DNA of 64,000 nt from Propionispira arboris (GTDB taxonomy: Bacteria > Bacillota > Negativicutes > Selenomonadales > Selenomonadaceae). The stretch is from assembly GCF_900109225.1 (NCBI RefSeq), contig NZ_FNZK01000006.1:62001-126000 (forward strand). Reading direction: 5' to 3'. A program made the position numbers and the translations under genes. Below are positions 49,962 through 59,096 of this stretch, piece by piece. Within the stretch, counting starts at the first letter, position 1. Every line of letters begins with the position of its first letter. The notes under the pieces are model-generated. The model was not told where the DNA came from. It saw nothing but the letters and a program-made list of their open reading frames with translations, and made no database searches.

Positions 49962-50696
49962 ATGGATTTCACAAAAATAGAAGAACTCCGTACAACGCTT
50001 AAAATGATACAACCACTAAATACTGGTGAACTGAAACGTTTGCGCGATGAATTCATGATTGATAATACCTACAACTCAAATGCAATCGAAGGAAACGTCT
50101 TAACGCTGGAAGAAACAGCACTTATCCTTCAATTAGGTATTACTATTGCAGAAAAACCAATCAAGGATCATCTAGAAGCAATCGGTCACAAGGATGCTTT
50201 TGAATACATCATGCAGCTTGCTGCTGACGAAACCGACCTCACTGAACACGTCATCAAAACCGTTCATTCTCTTGTACTTATAAATGATGCAAACAACCGT
50301 GGAGTCTACCGTAGCTTACCAGTGAAAATCCTTGGTTCTGAGCATATACCCCCGCAACCATATTTAGTACCGGTACAAATGGAAGAACTTGTCCACGACT
50401 ACACAAAGATGCAACAAGAAAAACATATCATTGAAGCAATTGCTGAATTTCACCTGCGCTTTGAAAGTATCCATCCGTTCATTGATGGCAATGGTCGTAC
50501 TGGGCGTCTTCTTATGAACCTGGAACTTATCAAAGCGGGTATGATGCCAGTCAATATTAAATTTACAGATCGTCTTAAGTATTATAATACCTTTGATGCT
50601 TATCGAAACGGCAATGCTATCGAAGCAATGACGACTCTTATTGCCAATTATGAAGTTGAGGAATTAGAAAAACATATTCAAATTTTAGCTCAATAA
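49962..50696 (+). CDS. Fic family adenylyltransferase (class II, N-terminal inhibitory motif)
   Basis: A 244-residue protein with the full Fic motif HPFIDGNGRTGR (H171 to R182). Near the N-terminus is the inhibitory helix motif SNAIEG (S39 to G44), the [S/T]xxxE[G/N] element that blocks ATP gamma-phosphate placement in class II Fic proteins. The substrate is unknown; typical reactions are AMPylation of GTPases, gyrase or elongation factors. Start ATG 49962 follows GGAAGTGATCAT. It is 48 bp behind the degenerate Fic, in the lysogenic region between repressor and integrase, so it is likely made in the lysogen. Confidence 0.9.
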   Translation: MDFTKIEELRTTLKMIQPLNTGELKRLRDEFMIDNTYNSNAIEGNVLTLEETALILQLGITIAEKPIKDHLEAIGHKDAFEYIMQLAADETDLTEHVIKTVHSLVLINDANNRGVYRSLPVKILGSEHIPPQPYLVPVQMEELVHDYTKMQQEKHIIEAIAEFHLRFESIHPFIDGNGRTGRLLMNLELIKAGMMPVNIKFTDRLKYYNTFDAYRNGNAIEAMTTLIANYEVEELEKHIQILAQ

Positions 50697-50697
50697 T

Positions 50698-50739
50698 ACA
50701 AAAAAAAAGACCATCCAGTGCTACAACACTGAATGATCT
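50698..50739 (-). terminator. Terminator facing the integrase, minus orientation
   Basis: AGACCATCCAGTG and CACTGAATGATCT pair over 13 positions (two G-T pairs). On the minus strand it is followed by nine T, so it stops transcription coming from the integrase/rpsI side into the Fic genes. On the plus strand no T-run follows. Confidence 0.65.
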
Positions 50740-50827
50740 ATGGGGTAACTAACCTGGAGGTCAATCACCTTACACACTTAAATTATACTTGATTGGCCTC
50801 TCATATACAAATGAAAGGTTGATTATA

Positions 50828-51856
50828 TTGAAAAATCCTAACGGATATGGATCCGTTTATAAATTAAGCGGTAAACGTCGCCACCCATTTGTAGCGAAAA
50901 AAACATTGGGCTTTGACGATAACGGAAAACAGTTATATCAAGTAATAGGATATTATGAAAAGCGTGAACAAGCAATGCTGGCTCTTGCCGAATATAATAA
51001 AAATCCATTACTGATTGATAATGAAAAAATAACCTTCGAAGAAGTATTTGTTTTATGGAAAGCTAAAAAATTTGAAGGCGCTACTACTTCCACTATTAAC
51101 GGATATAACGCAGCATATAAGAATTCACCATCACTTCATAACATGAAATTCAAAGATATTAAGACAATGCATATGGATGCTGCCATAAGCAATTGTAAAT
51201 TAGGCTATGGCTCATTACGTAAAATGAAAATATTATATCAACAAATGTATGAATATGCTATGGCTAATGACCTGATTCAAAAGGACTATTCTGAATATGT
51301 AAAGCTTGGTGAAAATACTTCAAATCCTGACCGTCAACCATTCAGCGTTGAAGAAATTAATATGTTATTTGAAATTGAACCAACTTTACCATTCGTTGAT
51401 ACTATTTTGATTCTAATTTATTCTGGAATCCGTCCAGGTGAACTTTTGAATATTAAACACGAAGATATTAATTTAGATGAAGAATATTTTACTGTTACTG
51501 ATTCAAAAACCGAAGCAGGTCAAAACCGGTTAGTTCCAATTAGTAAAAAAACATTACCTTATTTCAGGCGCAGGTTTGAATTAAATACACCTTATTTGAT
51601 AATGCATCCAAGTAAGAATAAAAAAATGGGATATGATTATTATTATCGTGCAACATTTCAGCCTATTATGGACGAATTAAATATAAAGCATCGTCCTCAT
51701 GATTGTCGCCATACTTTTGCAACACTTTTAAATAATGCAGAGGCTAATAAAACTTCTATTAAAAATCTTATTGGGCATAATTCATTTATAACAACAGAAA
51801 AAACATATACTCATAAAGATATAAATGAATTGCGAAAAGCCATTGATTTAATCTAA
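50828..51856 (+). CDS. int: Tyrosine recombinase integrase
   Basis: The start is placed at TTG 50828 (AAAGG nine bases upstream), giving 342 residues. The N-terminal arm-binding segment begins NPNGYGSVYKLSGK, a core-binding domain spans about 65-165, and the catalytic domain has R202 (SGIRPGEL), H291-xx-R294 (HDCRHTF), H317 (GHNSF) and the nucleophile Y327 (KTYTH). It catalyses insertion and excision. A GAGG-CAATCA inverted repeat lies just upstream at about 50757-50799. The gene ends about 125 bp from the rpsI stop, beside three tandem repeats that could be arm sites. Confidence 0.92.
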   Translation: MKNPNGYGSVYKLSGKRRHPFVAKKTLGFDDNGKQLYQVIGYYEKREQAMLALAEYNKNPLLIDNEKITFEEVFVLWKAKKFEGATTSTINGYNAAYKNSPSLHNMKFKDIKTMHMDAAISNCKLGYGSLRKMKILYQQMYEYAMANDLIQKDYSEYVKLGENTSNPDRQPFSVEEINMLFEIEPTLPFVDTILILIYSGIRPGELLNIKHEDINLDEEYFTVTDSKTEAGQNRLVPISKKTLPYFRRRFELNTPYLIMHPSKNKKMGYDYYYRATFQPIMDELNIKHRPHDCRHTFATLLNNAEANKTSIKNLIGHNSFITTEKTYTHKDINELRKAIDLI

Positions 51857-51859
51857 AAA

Positions 51860-51893
51860 TTTGTTTGTTACCTGTTTGTTACTTGTTTGTTAC
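51860..51893 (+). repeat. Three tandem TTGTTTGTTAC repeats next to the integrase
   Basis: TTGTTTGTTAC, CTGTTTGTTAC and TTGTTTGTTAC follow each other directly after the integrase stop. Position and repetition fit integrase arm-binding sites at the prophage end. The attachment core cannot be defined because the other prophage end is outside the window. Confidence 0.5.
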
Positions 51894-51932
51894 CGTTGAA
51901 ATTCGGGCTGATTTTATATGTTTTTATATGAA

Positions 51933-51969
51933 GAAAAGCCCCAAGAACACTGGGTTCTTGGGGCTTTTC
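51933..51969. terminator. Bidirectional terminator shared by integrase and rpsI
   Basis: A perfect 16-bp stem (GAAAAGCCCCAAGAAC with its complement, five-base loop) with T-runs on both strands. It ends the rplM-rpsI operon from the right and the integrase transcript from the left, at the prophage-host boundary. Confidence 0.9.
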
Positions 51970-51981
51970 ATTTCGTTATTA

Positions 51982-52374
51982 TTAACGTTTCGAGAACTGA
52001 GAAGCCTTACGAGCTTTTTTCAAGCCGTATTTGCGACGTTCTTTTTCACGTGGATCACGTGTTAAGAAACCTGCTTTTTTCAAAGCAGCACGTAAATCGA
52101 TATCAACTTTTAGAAGTGCACGAGAAATGCCATGACGAATTGCTCCGGCTTGTCCCGACGAACCGCCACCTTCTACTTGTGCTATTACATCATATTTATC
52201 AACTGTTTCAGTTAAATGTAATGGCTGTCTAACGATCAATTCAAGAGTTTTAAGACCAAAGTACTCTTTCATTTCACGACCATTGATAGTTACATTGCCT
52301 TCACCTGGAACCAGACGAACTCTGGCAACCGAAGTCTTTCTGCGGCCTGTACCGTAATAGATAGCTAATGCCAT
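51982..52374 (-). CDS. rpsI: 30S ribosomal protein S9
   Basis: A 130-residue S9: N-terminal [19 protein letters not shown], the GREMKEYFG segment, [15 protein letters not shown], and the conserved basic tail [16 protein letters not shown] whose last Arg touches P-site tRNA. It is complete and intact despite prophage integration right after its terminator. It follows rplM by 24 bp in the usual L13-S9 operon. Confidence 0.98.
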   Translation of the reverse strand: MALAIYYGTGRRKTSVARVRLVPGEGNVTINGREMKEYFGLKTLELIVRQPLHLTETVDKYDVIAQVEGGGSSGQAGAIRHGISRALLKVDIDLRAALKKAGFLTRDPREKERRKYGLKKARKASQFSKR

Positions 52375-52398
52375 AAATAATGTTCCTCCTTCCAGATA

Positions 52399-52839
52399 TT
52401 ATCTGATATTTAATTCAAGTACTTCTGGTTTCTGAGCAGCATGAGGATGTTCAGGACCAGCATATACGTTCAATTTTGTGTAAATTTGTGAACCAAGTCT
52501 GTTTTTAGGGATCATGCCCTTAACAGCTATTTCAATTACTCTTTCAGGATGAGTTTCAAACATTTTACCAGCTGGTGTAAATGTAGTACCCCCAGTATAT
52601 CCTGAATGACGGAAATATGTTTTATTAATTAATTTTTTACCTGTGAATACAGCTTTTTCTGCATTGACTACAATTACGAAGTCTCCAGTATCAACATGAG
52701 GCGTAAAGGTCGGTTTATGTTTACCGCGAAGTACTTTCGCAACTTCAGCAGCTAATCTACCTACAGTTTTACCTTCAGCGTCTACAACATACCATTTACG
52801 TTCGATGTTGGACTCATTTGCCATAAACGTTGTTTTCAT
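52399..52839 (-). CDS. rplM: 50S ribosomal protein L13
   Basis: The frame is open to 52899, but ATG 52839 ([21 protein letters not shown]) follows AAGGAGGG and matches the family start, giving 146 residues. It contains the L13 core [24 protein letters not shown] and the [10 protein letters not shown] motif. It is an early assembly protein of the 50S subunit. A 110-base leader and a consensus promoter precede it, separating it from the activase gene. Confidence 0.98.
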   Translation of the reverse strand: MKTTFMANESNIERKWYVVDAEGKTVGRLAAEVAKVLRGKHKPTFTPHVDTGDFVIVVNAEKAVFTGKKLINKTYFRHSGYTGGTTFTPAGKMFETHPERVIEIAVKGMIPKNRLGSQIYTKLNVYAGPEHPHAAQKPEVLELNIR

Positions 52840-52955
52840 TCGATATCCCTCCTTGTTTATTAACTTTTCTAAATTTCCATTATTAAAGTTATTATACAAA
52901 GGTTCGCCCTGATCTCCGGGGCTAGTGGAAATCTCGGTTAAAGCCTCATATAAAC
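52840..52955 (-). promoter_or_regulatory. Candidate L13 leader region
   Basis: The 5' region of rplM has a GC-richer core (CCACTAGCCCCGG then GATCAGGGCGAACC) flanked by AT-rich DNA, able to form a CCC/GGG stem. L13-S9 operons in Bacillota often carry a leader RNA for feedback control; I cannot verify the family consensus here. Confidence 0.4.
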
Positions 52956-52958
52956 TAT

Positions 52959-52987
52959 ATTTTAATAAAAATAGAACCTAAAGTCAA
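52959..52987 (-). promoter_or_regulatory. rplM-rpsI promoter
   Basis: On the minus strand TTGACT, 17 bases, TAAAAT, located about 120 bp upstream of the rplM start. Confidence 0.8.
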
Positions 52988-53100
52988 GTTATTTTTCTTT
53001 TTTTGTTATCCACATTTAAACTGTGGATAAAGAGCAACAAAAAATATTATACCAGTCCCAGACAAATTTGTATAGCGTTATTTGCTTTTTCTACAATAAA

Positions 53101-53142
53101 AAAGCCAAAAAACAGATGAAGCTTTGGCCTCATCTGTTTTTT
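53101..53142 (-). terminator. Terminator of the activase gene
   Basis: AAAAAACAGATGA and TCATCTGTTTTTT pair around a GGCCAAAGC-type loop, overlapping the end of the activase gene, with a T-run on the minus strand. The remaining gap to rplM holds no gene. Confidence 0.85.
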
Positions 53143-53143
53143 C

Positions 53144-56100
53144 TTATAATATTGCCTCCGTTACGCTCAGCGGCTTTTTTTCTTTTGCTACAGATAACAT
53201 TAGCTTGATACGATTAAGCTGGTTGACCTCGCTTACACCCGCATCACAGTCGACAGCAATAACATTACTGTCGGGATAGGATCGTAAAATTTCCCGAATC
53301 ATCCCTTTTCCGGTAATATGATTCGGCAAACAGCCAAAAGGCTGTAAGCAAATGATATTTTTCGTGCCACTTTCAATCAGCTTTAACATTTCACCAGTTA
53401 GGAACCAACCTTCTCCGGCCATATTACCAAGTGATACATGTTTTTTAGCAAGTTCGGCAATGTCGCGAATCCGATTTGGTGCTGTAAAACGCTGGCTTTT
53501 TTTCAAGGCGTGTCGAATTGGATGACGAATCATCTCCATCACTTTGATAAATACTTCCGATTTCATTTTATCTGAAAGTTTCCCCGCCAAAAGACGATAT
53601 TTTACAATATCATCAACTGCCATATAAAATAAAAAATCCATCATATCTGGCATAATCACTTCTGCACCTTCATTCGCCAATATTTTTTCGAGATGATTAT
53701 TGGCTACAGGATGATATTTTACTAAAATCTCGCCAACTACCCCTACTTTTGGTTTCCAAAGATGTTCATGGATAATACAATGATCAAATTCATGGACAAT
53801 TTTTTGTACAGTTCGCTTAAATTTAACATAGTTGCCGTTCAAGATTTCTTTTTTGCAACTTGCCAAACATTTTTCATATAATCGCTGCGTAGACCCATCT
53901 TCAACTTCATAAGGTCGAATCCGATTGACCAGCCGCATTAGCAAATCTCCGTACATAATGCTTTTAATTACATCTGTAAAACTAGCTATATTTAAGGAGA
54001 ACGCATCTTGTTCTGGTCCCCAGCAAGCAAAAACAGCAACCTGTGGATAACCTGCATCTTTTAAAGCCTTGCGCATCAAGCTCAAATAATTTGTCGCCCG
54101 ACAAGCACCACAGGTTTGAAATAACATAATGGAGGTCTTATCTGGGTCACAGACACCTGACTTCAAGGCTGCTAAAAGTTGTCCAACAATAACAATCGCC
54201 GGATAGCACATATCATTGTTGACATAACGGAGCCCCAAATCAATCGCGGCCCGATTAGGCAGTTCAGGAATCATAACTTGATAACCATATTTACGCAATG
54301 CCGTAGTTATCAAAGAAAAATGAATTGGCGATAACTGTGGCGCCAGAATAGTATTGGTTTCCTTTTTATCATCACCAAAGATTGGCCGAGCTTCAATTAA
54401 TTTGGGTTCACTTTTATGATGTGGTCCTTTTTGTAAGGCTGCCATGAGCGAACGCAAACGAATTCGTGCTGCCCCCAGGTTCGTTACTTCATCCAGTTTT
54501 ATCATGGTATAGATACGTTGATGCTGTTCCATTATTTCCTTGACTTGCCCAATCGTAATGGCATCCAAACCACAGCCAAATGAACTTAACTGGATCAGCG
54601 TAAGATTCTCATGCGCCGCAACATAACTTGCAGCATGATAAAGTCTGGCATGATAACTCCATTGGTTCATAATCTGTAATTTTTCAGGTTCAACATGAAG
54701 ATGATAAATTACATCTTCTGATAATACTGCGAGTCCATAGGCTTGGATCATTTCAGCGATACCGTGATTAATCTCAGGATCTAAATGATAGGGGCGACCT
54801 GCTAAAACAATTCCATGTAAATTATCTGTTTCAATCTGCTCGAGAATCTTCATCCCCTGTACTCGGATCGCTTTTTTATATTTTTCAAGTTCAATATAAG
54901 CAGCATCCACTGCTGACAAAATTTCTTTTTTACTGATATGTTCAATTGCAAACTCTTCCGTCAATCGTGTTATGAGACGAAGTCTATCATCTATTGGCAA
55001 AAATGGCTGCATAAATTGGATATTTTCAGTACGTAAAATATCCATATTAGCGCGGATATTTTCTGCATAGGAAGCCACAACCGGACAATTGTAATGGTTA
55101 TCACCTGGATTCATCGTATCTTTCATATTATAGGGGATACATGGATAAAAAATCTTCTTAATTCCCTGATGGATTAAATCCATAATATGTCCATGCACCA
55201 ATTTAGCTGGATAACATAAAGAATCAGAAGGAATTGTTGCCATCCCTTTATGATACATTTCCGGTGTTGATTTTCCTGATAAAATCACTTTATACCCAAG
55301 TATTGTAAAAAAAGTAAACCAGAATGGATAATCTTCATACATATTCAAAACCCGCGGCAGACCGATCGTTCCGCGACTTGGATGCGCTAACGGCTTATAA
55401 AAATCAAATAAACGATAATATTTATATTCATAAATATTCGGCACTTTATTTTCTTTTTTATGCTGCCCAATGCCACGTTCACAACGATTGCCAATATGAT
55501 ATTTTTCTCCATTCGAAAATTTTTGAGTTGTAATCAAGCATTGATTGCCGCAAATTTTACAACGATGTGACGTTGTTGTCACAGTAAAATTGGTTATCTC
55601 TTGCTCTGGTAGAATGGCAGATGTCCCTGTTGAACGTTCCTCTGCTAAAATAGCTGCACCATAGGCTCCCATAAGGCCTGAAATATCAGGGCGTATGACG
55701 GGACGTTCAAGCAGTAATTCCATAGACCGCAAGACGGCATCATTATAAAAAGTACCACCTTGTACAACAATTGAATTGCCTAGCTCATTTACATCTTTTA
55801 TTTGAATCACTTTAAATAAAGCATTTTTAATGATCGACAATGCGATTCCCGCAGAAATATCACTAACATCTGCTCCTTCTTTTTGCACCTGCTTCACTTT
55901 TGAATTCATAAACACCGTACAGCGTGTACCAAGATCAACCGGTTTATGCGACTGCATTGCTTTTTGAGCAAATTCACCCGCCGTTAGATTCAGGCTTTGA
56001 GCAAAATTTTCAATAAAGGACCCGCAGCCGGCCGAACATGCTTCATTTAGAACAATCTGGTCAATCGTGCCATCTTTCACAAAAAAGCACTTCATATCCT

Positions 56101-57367
56101 GACCACCAATATCAAGCACAAACGATACATCTGGACAAACTTCTTGAGCTGCCCGTAAATGAGCAAATGTTTCAACTTCACCAAAATCAGCATGAATTGC
56201 CGCTTTTACAAGGTATTCACCATAACCAGTCGTACCCGTACAAGCAATGTGAGTGTCTGAATTTAGTTTCGCATAAAGGTCTTGCAGTTCAGTAATCACG
56301 GTTTTTAATGGTGACCCCTGATTACTACCATAAGAAGAATATAAAATTTCTTTATTTTGACCAATTGCAACAAGTTTTGTCGTTGTCGAACCAGCATCAA
56401 TGCCCAGATAAATCTTACCTTTATATTGGCTAAGATCGCCACGAGCTATTTTATCTTTTTCATGTCGTTTCGTAAATTCTTGACGAGCTTCGTCATCCTT
56501 AAATAAAATAAAATTATTCGCAGCCGATTTCTCTATCCATTGTCCACTATCGGCAAATCGAGCCGCTAAAGTTTCATAATCCATTATTTCAGTTTCATTA
56601 GACAGCACTGCTCCCATTGCCACAAAATAACAACCTTCGGAAAAATCGACTACATGTGCTGTATCAAGCTCCAAAGTTTCAATGAAACGTTTTTTTAACT
56701 GTGGCAAAAAATATAGCGGACCACCCAAAAATGCCACATTTCCGGTTATAGGTCGGCCTTGGGCAAGATTTCCGATCGTCTGATTCACTACTGCTTGAAA
56801 AACAGACTGGGCGATATCTTCTTTTTCCACGCCATCATTCATCAGGGCCTGAATATCTGTTTTCGCAAATACCCCACAACGTGAGGCAATCGGATAAATC
56901 TGTTGCCCTTTCGCTGCAAGTTTATCAAGTCCTTGTGCATCCGTATGTAACAATGATGCCATATGATCAATAAAAGACCCTGTTCCACCGGCACAAACAC
57001 CATTCATACGTTGTTCTTGCGCTGAGCCAAAGTAGGTTATTTTTGCATCTTCACCACCGAGCTCCACCGCTGTATCAGTTTGTGGCACAAAAGCCTTAAC
57101 AGCCGCACTGCATGCAATAACTTCTTGCACAAATGGCAAGCTAAATTTCTGAGCAATTCCCATTCCCGCCGACCCTGTCAGCGCAAAAGAAAACGAGCTA
57201 GCCCCTACCACATTTCTTAAAGCAAGAAAATTATCTTGCAAGGCCGCCGTGATTTCAGAAAAATGTCGCACATATTTTTTATAAAGCAAGTGATTTTTTG
57301 CATCTAAAACAATTACCTTAATTGTCGTTGATCCTATATCAATCCCAACTTTTAATAATGATTGCAT
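53144..57367 (-). CDS. Giant acyl-CoA dehydratase activase-related protein (two BadF/BcrAD ATPase domains plus DUF2229)
   Basis: I take ATG 57367 (AGGTGG eight bases upstream), giving 1407 residues. Two ASKHA ATPase domains follow one another: the first starts LKVGIDIGSTTIKVIVLD (about 8-25) and the second GKIYLGIDAGSTTTKLVAIG (about 325), each with glycine motifs and conserved cysteines (GVCAGGTGSFIDHMA, ACSAGCGSFIENFA) that in HgdC-type activases hold a [4Fe-4S] cluster between subunits. A cysteine-rich link CKICGNQC ... CERGIG follows, then a DUF2229 and a 2-hydroxyacyl-CoA dehydratase-like part to the C-terminus. Small relatives drive ATP-coupled electron transfer to dehydratases; the substrate of the fused giant form is unknown. 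It is common in anaerobic Bacillota. Confidence 0.9.
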   Translation of the reverse strand: MQSLLKVGIDIGSTTIKVIVLDAKNHLLYKKYVRHFSEITAALQDNFLALRNVVGASSFSFALTGSAGMGIAQKFSLPFVQEVIACSAAVKAFVPQTDTAVELGGEDAKITYFGSAQEQRMNGVCAGGTGSFIDHMASLLHTDAQGLDKLAAKGQQIYPIASRCGVFAKTDIQALMNDGVEKEDIAQSVFQAVVNQTIGNLAQGRPITGNVAFLGGPLYFLPQLKKRFIETLELDTAHVVDFSEGCYFVAMGAVLSNETEIMDYETLAARFADSGQWIEKSAANNFILFKDDEARQEFTKRHEKDKIARGDLSQYKGKIYLGIDAGSTTTKLVAIGQNKEILYSSYGSNQGSPLKTVITELQDLYAKLNSDTHIACTGTTGYGEYLVKAAIHADFGEVETFAHLRAAQEVCPDVSFVLDIGGQDMKCFFVKDGTIDQIVLNEACSAGCGSFIENFAQSLNLTAGEFAQKAMQSHKPVDLGTRCTVFMNSKVKQVQKEGADVSDISAGIALSIIKNALFKVIQIKDVNELGNSIVVQGGTFYNDAVLRSMELLLERPVIRPDISGLMGAYGAAILAEERSTGTSAILPEQEITNFTVTTTSHRCKICGNQCLITTQKFSNGEKYHIGNRCERGIGQHKKENKVPNIYEYKYYRLFDFYKPLAHPSRGTIGLPRVLNMYEDYPFWFTFFTILGYKVILSGKSTPEMYHKGMATIPSDSLCYPAKLVHGHIMDLIHQGIKKIFYPCIPYNMKDTMNPGDNHYNCPVVASYAENIRANMDILRTENIQFMQPFLPIDDRLRLITRLTEEFAIEHISKKEILSAVDAAYIELEKYKKAIRVQGMKILEQIETDNLHGIVLAGRPYHLDPEINHGIAEMIQAYGLAVLSEDVIYHLHVEPEKLQIMNQWSYHARLYHAASYVAAHENLTLIQLSSFGCGLDAITIGQVKEIMEQHQRIYTMIKLDEVTNLGAARIRLRSLMAALQKGPHHKSEPKLIEARPIFGDDKKETNTILAPQLSPIHFSLITTALRKYGYQVMIPELPNRAAIDLGLRYVNNDMCYPAIVIVGQLLAALKSGVCDPDKTSIMLFQTCGACRATNYLSLMRKALKDAGYPQVAVFACWGPEQDAFSLNIASFTDVIKSIMYGDLLMRLVNRIRPYEVEDGSTQRLYEKCLASCKKEILNGNYVKFKRTVQKIVHEFDHCIIHEHLWKPKVGVVGEILVKYHPVANNHLEKILANEGAEVIMPDMMDFLFYMAVDDIVKYRLLAGKLSDKMKSEVFIKVMEMIRHPIRHALKKSQRFTAPNRIRDIAELAKKHVSLGNMAGEGWFLTGEMLKLIESGTKNIICLQPFGCLPNHITGKGMIREILRSYPDSNVIAVDCDAGVSEVNQLNRIKLMLSVAKEKKPLSVTEAIL

Positions 57368-57476
57368 TTCATTCACCACCTAAAGTACACTTCTGTTTTT
57401 TATAAACCCATGTTTATATTATAACAAGATAAAGAAGAGATTTCTAATTTTTTTATCAAGAAATCTAAATACAACG

Positions 57477-57516
57477 AAAAATAGGCTCAAAAGGTTTAAA
57501 CCGCTGAGCCTATTTT
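57477..57516 (-). terminator. Terminator after truA
   Basis: AAAAATAGGCTCA and TGAGCCTATTTTT pair over 13 bp around a 15-base loop, overlapping the truA stop region. It separates the ribosomal/ecf/truA operon from the activase gene. The gap from 57368 to 57476 holds no gene. Confidence 0.85.
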
Positions 57517-58287
57517 TCAATAATTAACTTGCTTTAAATACAATCCTTGTGCTGGCGCCGTCGCACCAGCTTTTTTTCGATCTTTTCCATCCATGATTTC
57601 TTTAAAGCGAATTGGTGTTGTTTTACCAATCCCGACATTTACCAAAGTTCCTACCATATTACGCACCATGTGGTATAAAAACCCATTACCAAAAAAACTA
57701 AATTCAATGATAGAACCCTTTTGTTCACAAGTTGCTTCATAGATAGTCCGAATCGGCAGCATTGGTACACTCCCAGTGGCTTGAAAAGCAGAAAAATCAT
57801 GTTCCCCCACAACATAAGCTAAAGCTTCCTGTATAGCAGCTAAATTTAATTTGGAACGAATATACCAGGTATAGTTGCGTAAAAATGGATCTGGTATTTC
57901 ACCTTGTTGTATACGGTATATATAGATTTTACTAATTGCTGAATGACGAGCACTGAAATCAAAGTCTACTTCGTCTGCTGCTTTTACGACAATATCATTG
58001 GGCAATAAACTATTCGCAGCTCGTACTACTCGATCAATTGGAATAGTTCCATCCGTGAAAAAATTAACGACTTGTCCATAGGCATGAACACCAGCATCCG
58101 TTCGCCCCGATGCCGCCATTTCAATTGTATCGCCAAACAAAATCTCAAGTTTTTTTTCCAAAATATTTTGCACCGCTAATGAATTGTTTTGTCTTTGAAA
58201 TCCATGATAGTTTCCACCATCATAACTAATTAAAAGTTTTATATTGCGTTTTCTTTGTTTCATACTATCTTTGTTTTCTGTTTTCAT
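57517..58287 (-). CDS. truA: tRNA pseudouridine synthase A
   Basis: A 256-residue TruA that isomerises uridines 38-40 of the tRNA anticodon arm. The catalytic aspartate is in GRTDAGVHA (D64), the substrate-binding RNYTW... and the later GNGFLYHMVRNMVGTL strand are conserved. The N-terminal 12 residues (KTENKDSMKQRKRN) are a basic extension; an alternative start at the internal Met 9 is possible. Usual position behind ecfT, two bases apart. Confidence 0.97.
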   Translation of the reverse strand: MKTENKDSMKQRKRNIKLLISYDGGNYHGFQRQNNSLAVQNILEKKLEILFGDTIEMAASGRTDAGVHAYGQVVNFFTDGTIPIDRVVRAANSLLPNDIVVKAADEVDFDFSARHSAISKIYIYRIQQGEIPDPFLRNYTWYIRSKLNLAAIQEALAYVVGEHDFSAFQATGSVPMLPIRTIYEATCEQKGSIIEFSFFGNGFLYHMVRNMVGTLVNVGIGKTTPIRFKEIMDGKDRKKAGATAPAQGLYLKQVNY

Positions 58288-58289
58288 AT

Positions 58290-59096
58290 TTATAACCCAC
58301 TACATTTTAGTACACTAAGTCCTACCAGCACGACTGCTAGAAACGAATATGCCACATAATCAATCCGATCAATTTTCAGTACCTTCATACGCGTACGATT
58401 CGCCCCGCCACGATAGCATCTTGCTTCCATCGCTATAGCAAGTTCATCGGCCCGACGAAAAGCACCAATAAATAGAGGAACTAAAATCGGGATGAGACTT
58501 TTTAGTCGTTTCACAATATTTCCTGATGAAAAATCCGCTCCGCGTGATTTTTGTGCTTTCATAATTTTATCTGTTTCTTCAAGCAATGTTGGAATAAAAC
58601 GTAAGGCTATTGTCATCATCATGGCTAATTCATGCGCTGGTAAGCCAAGTCGCTTAAATGGATTCATCAAATTTTCAAGTGCATCCGTCAACGCAATTGG
58701 TGATGTCGTAAAAGTCAAAAGTGAAGACAATAAAATCAACAGGACTAAACGTATTGAAATAAAAACCCCCTGCTTCAAGCCTTGTCCGGTAATAGAAAAA
58801 ATCCAGCCTTGCCAAATAATATCACCCTGTGTTGTAAATAAATGAATAAGAAATGTAAATAAAAGAATCCAAAAAAGCGGTTTCAATGATTTAATCATCA
58901 TATTTAATGGTACACCGGATACACGAATAATAAGAAATGTAAATCCGCATAAGCCCACATAGGCCCATGGTGTATCAAGTAAAAAAATAGCAACGATCAA
59001 CAAAAGCAGCACAATAACTTTTGTTCGCGGATCGAGACGATGAATAAATGAATTTCCCGGGAAATATTGACCAATTGTTATATCTGTCAACATCAT
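58290..59096 (-). CDS. ecfT: ECF transporter transmembrane subunit T
   Basis: A 268-residue membrane protein. After the conserved ITIGQYFPGNSFIHRLDPRTK start come five to six transmembrane helices and the coupling motifs A-R-G near MKAQKSRGADF and AMEARCYRGG that contact the ATPases. It forms, with EcfA1, EcfA2 and exchangeable S subunits, a vitamin or metal uptake transporter. Tandem ATGs at 59096 and 59093; the first overlaps the ecfA2 stop (ATGA). Confidence 0.95.
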   Translation of the reverse strand: MMLTDITIGQYFPGNSFIHRLDPRTKVIVLLLLIVAIFLLDTPWAYVGLCGFTFLIIRVSGVPLNMMIKSLKPLFWILLFTFLIHLFTTQGDIIWQGWIFSITGQGLKQGVFISIRLVLLILLSSLLTFTTSPIALTDALENLMNPFKRLGLPAHELAMMMTIALRFIPTLLEETDKIMKAQKSRGADFSSGNIVKRLKSLIPILVPLFIGAFRRADELAIAMEARCYRGGANRTRMKVLKIDRIDYVAYSFLAVVLVGLSVLKCSGL

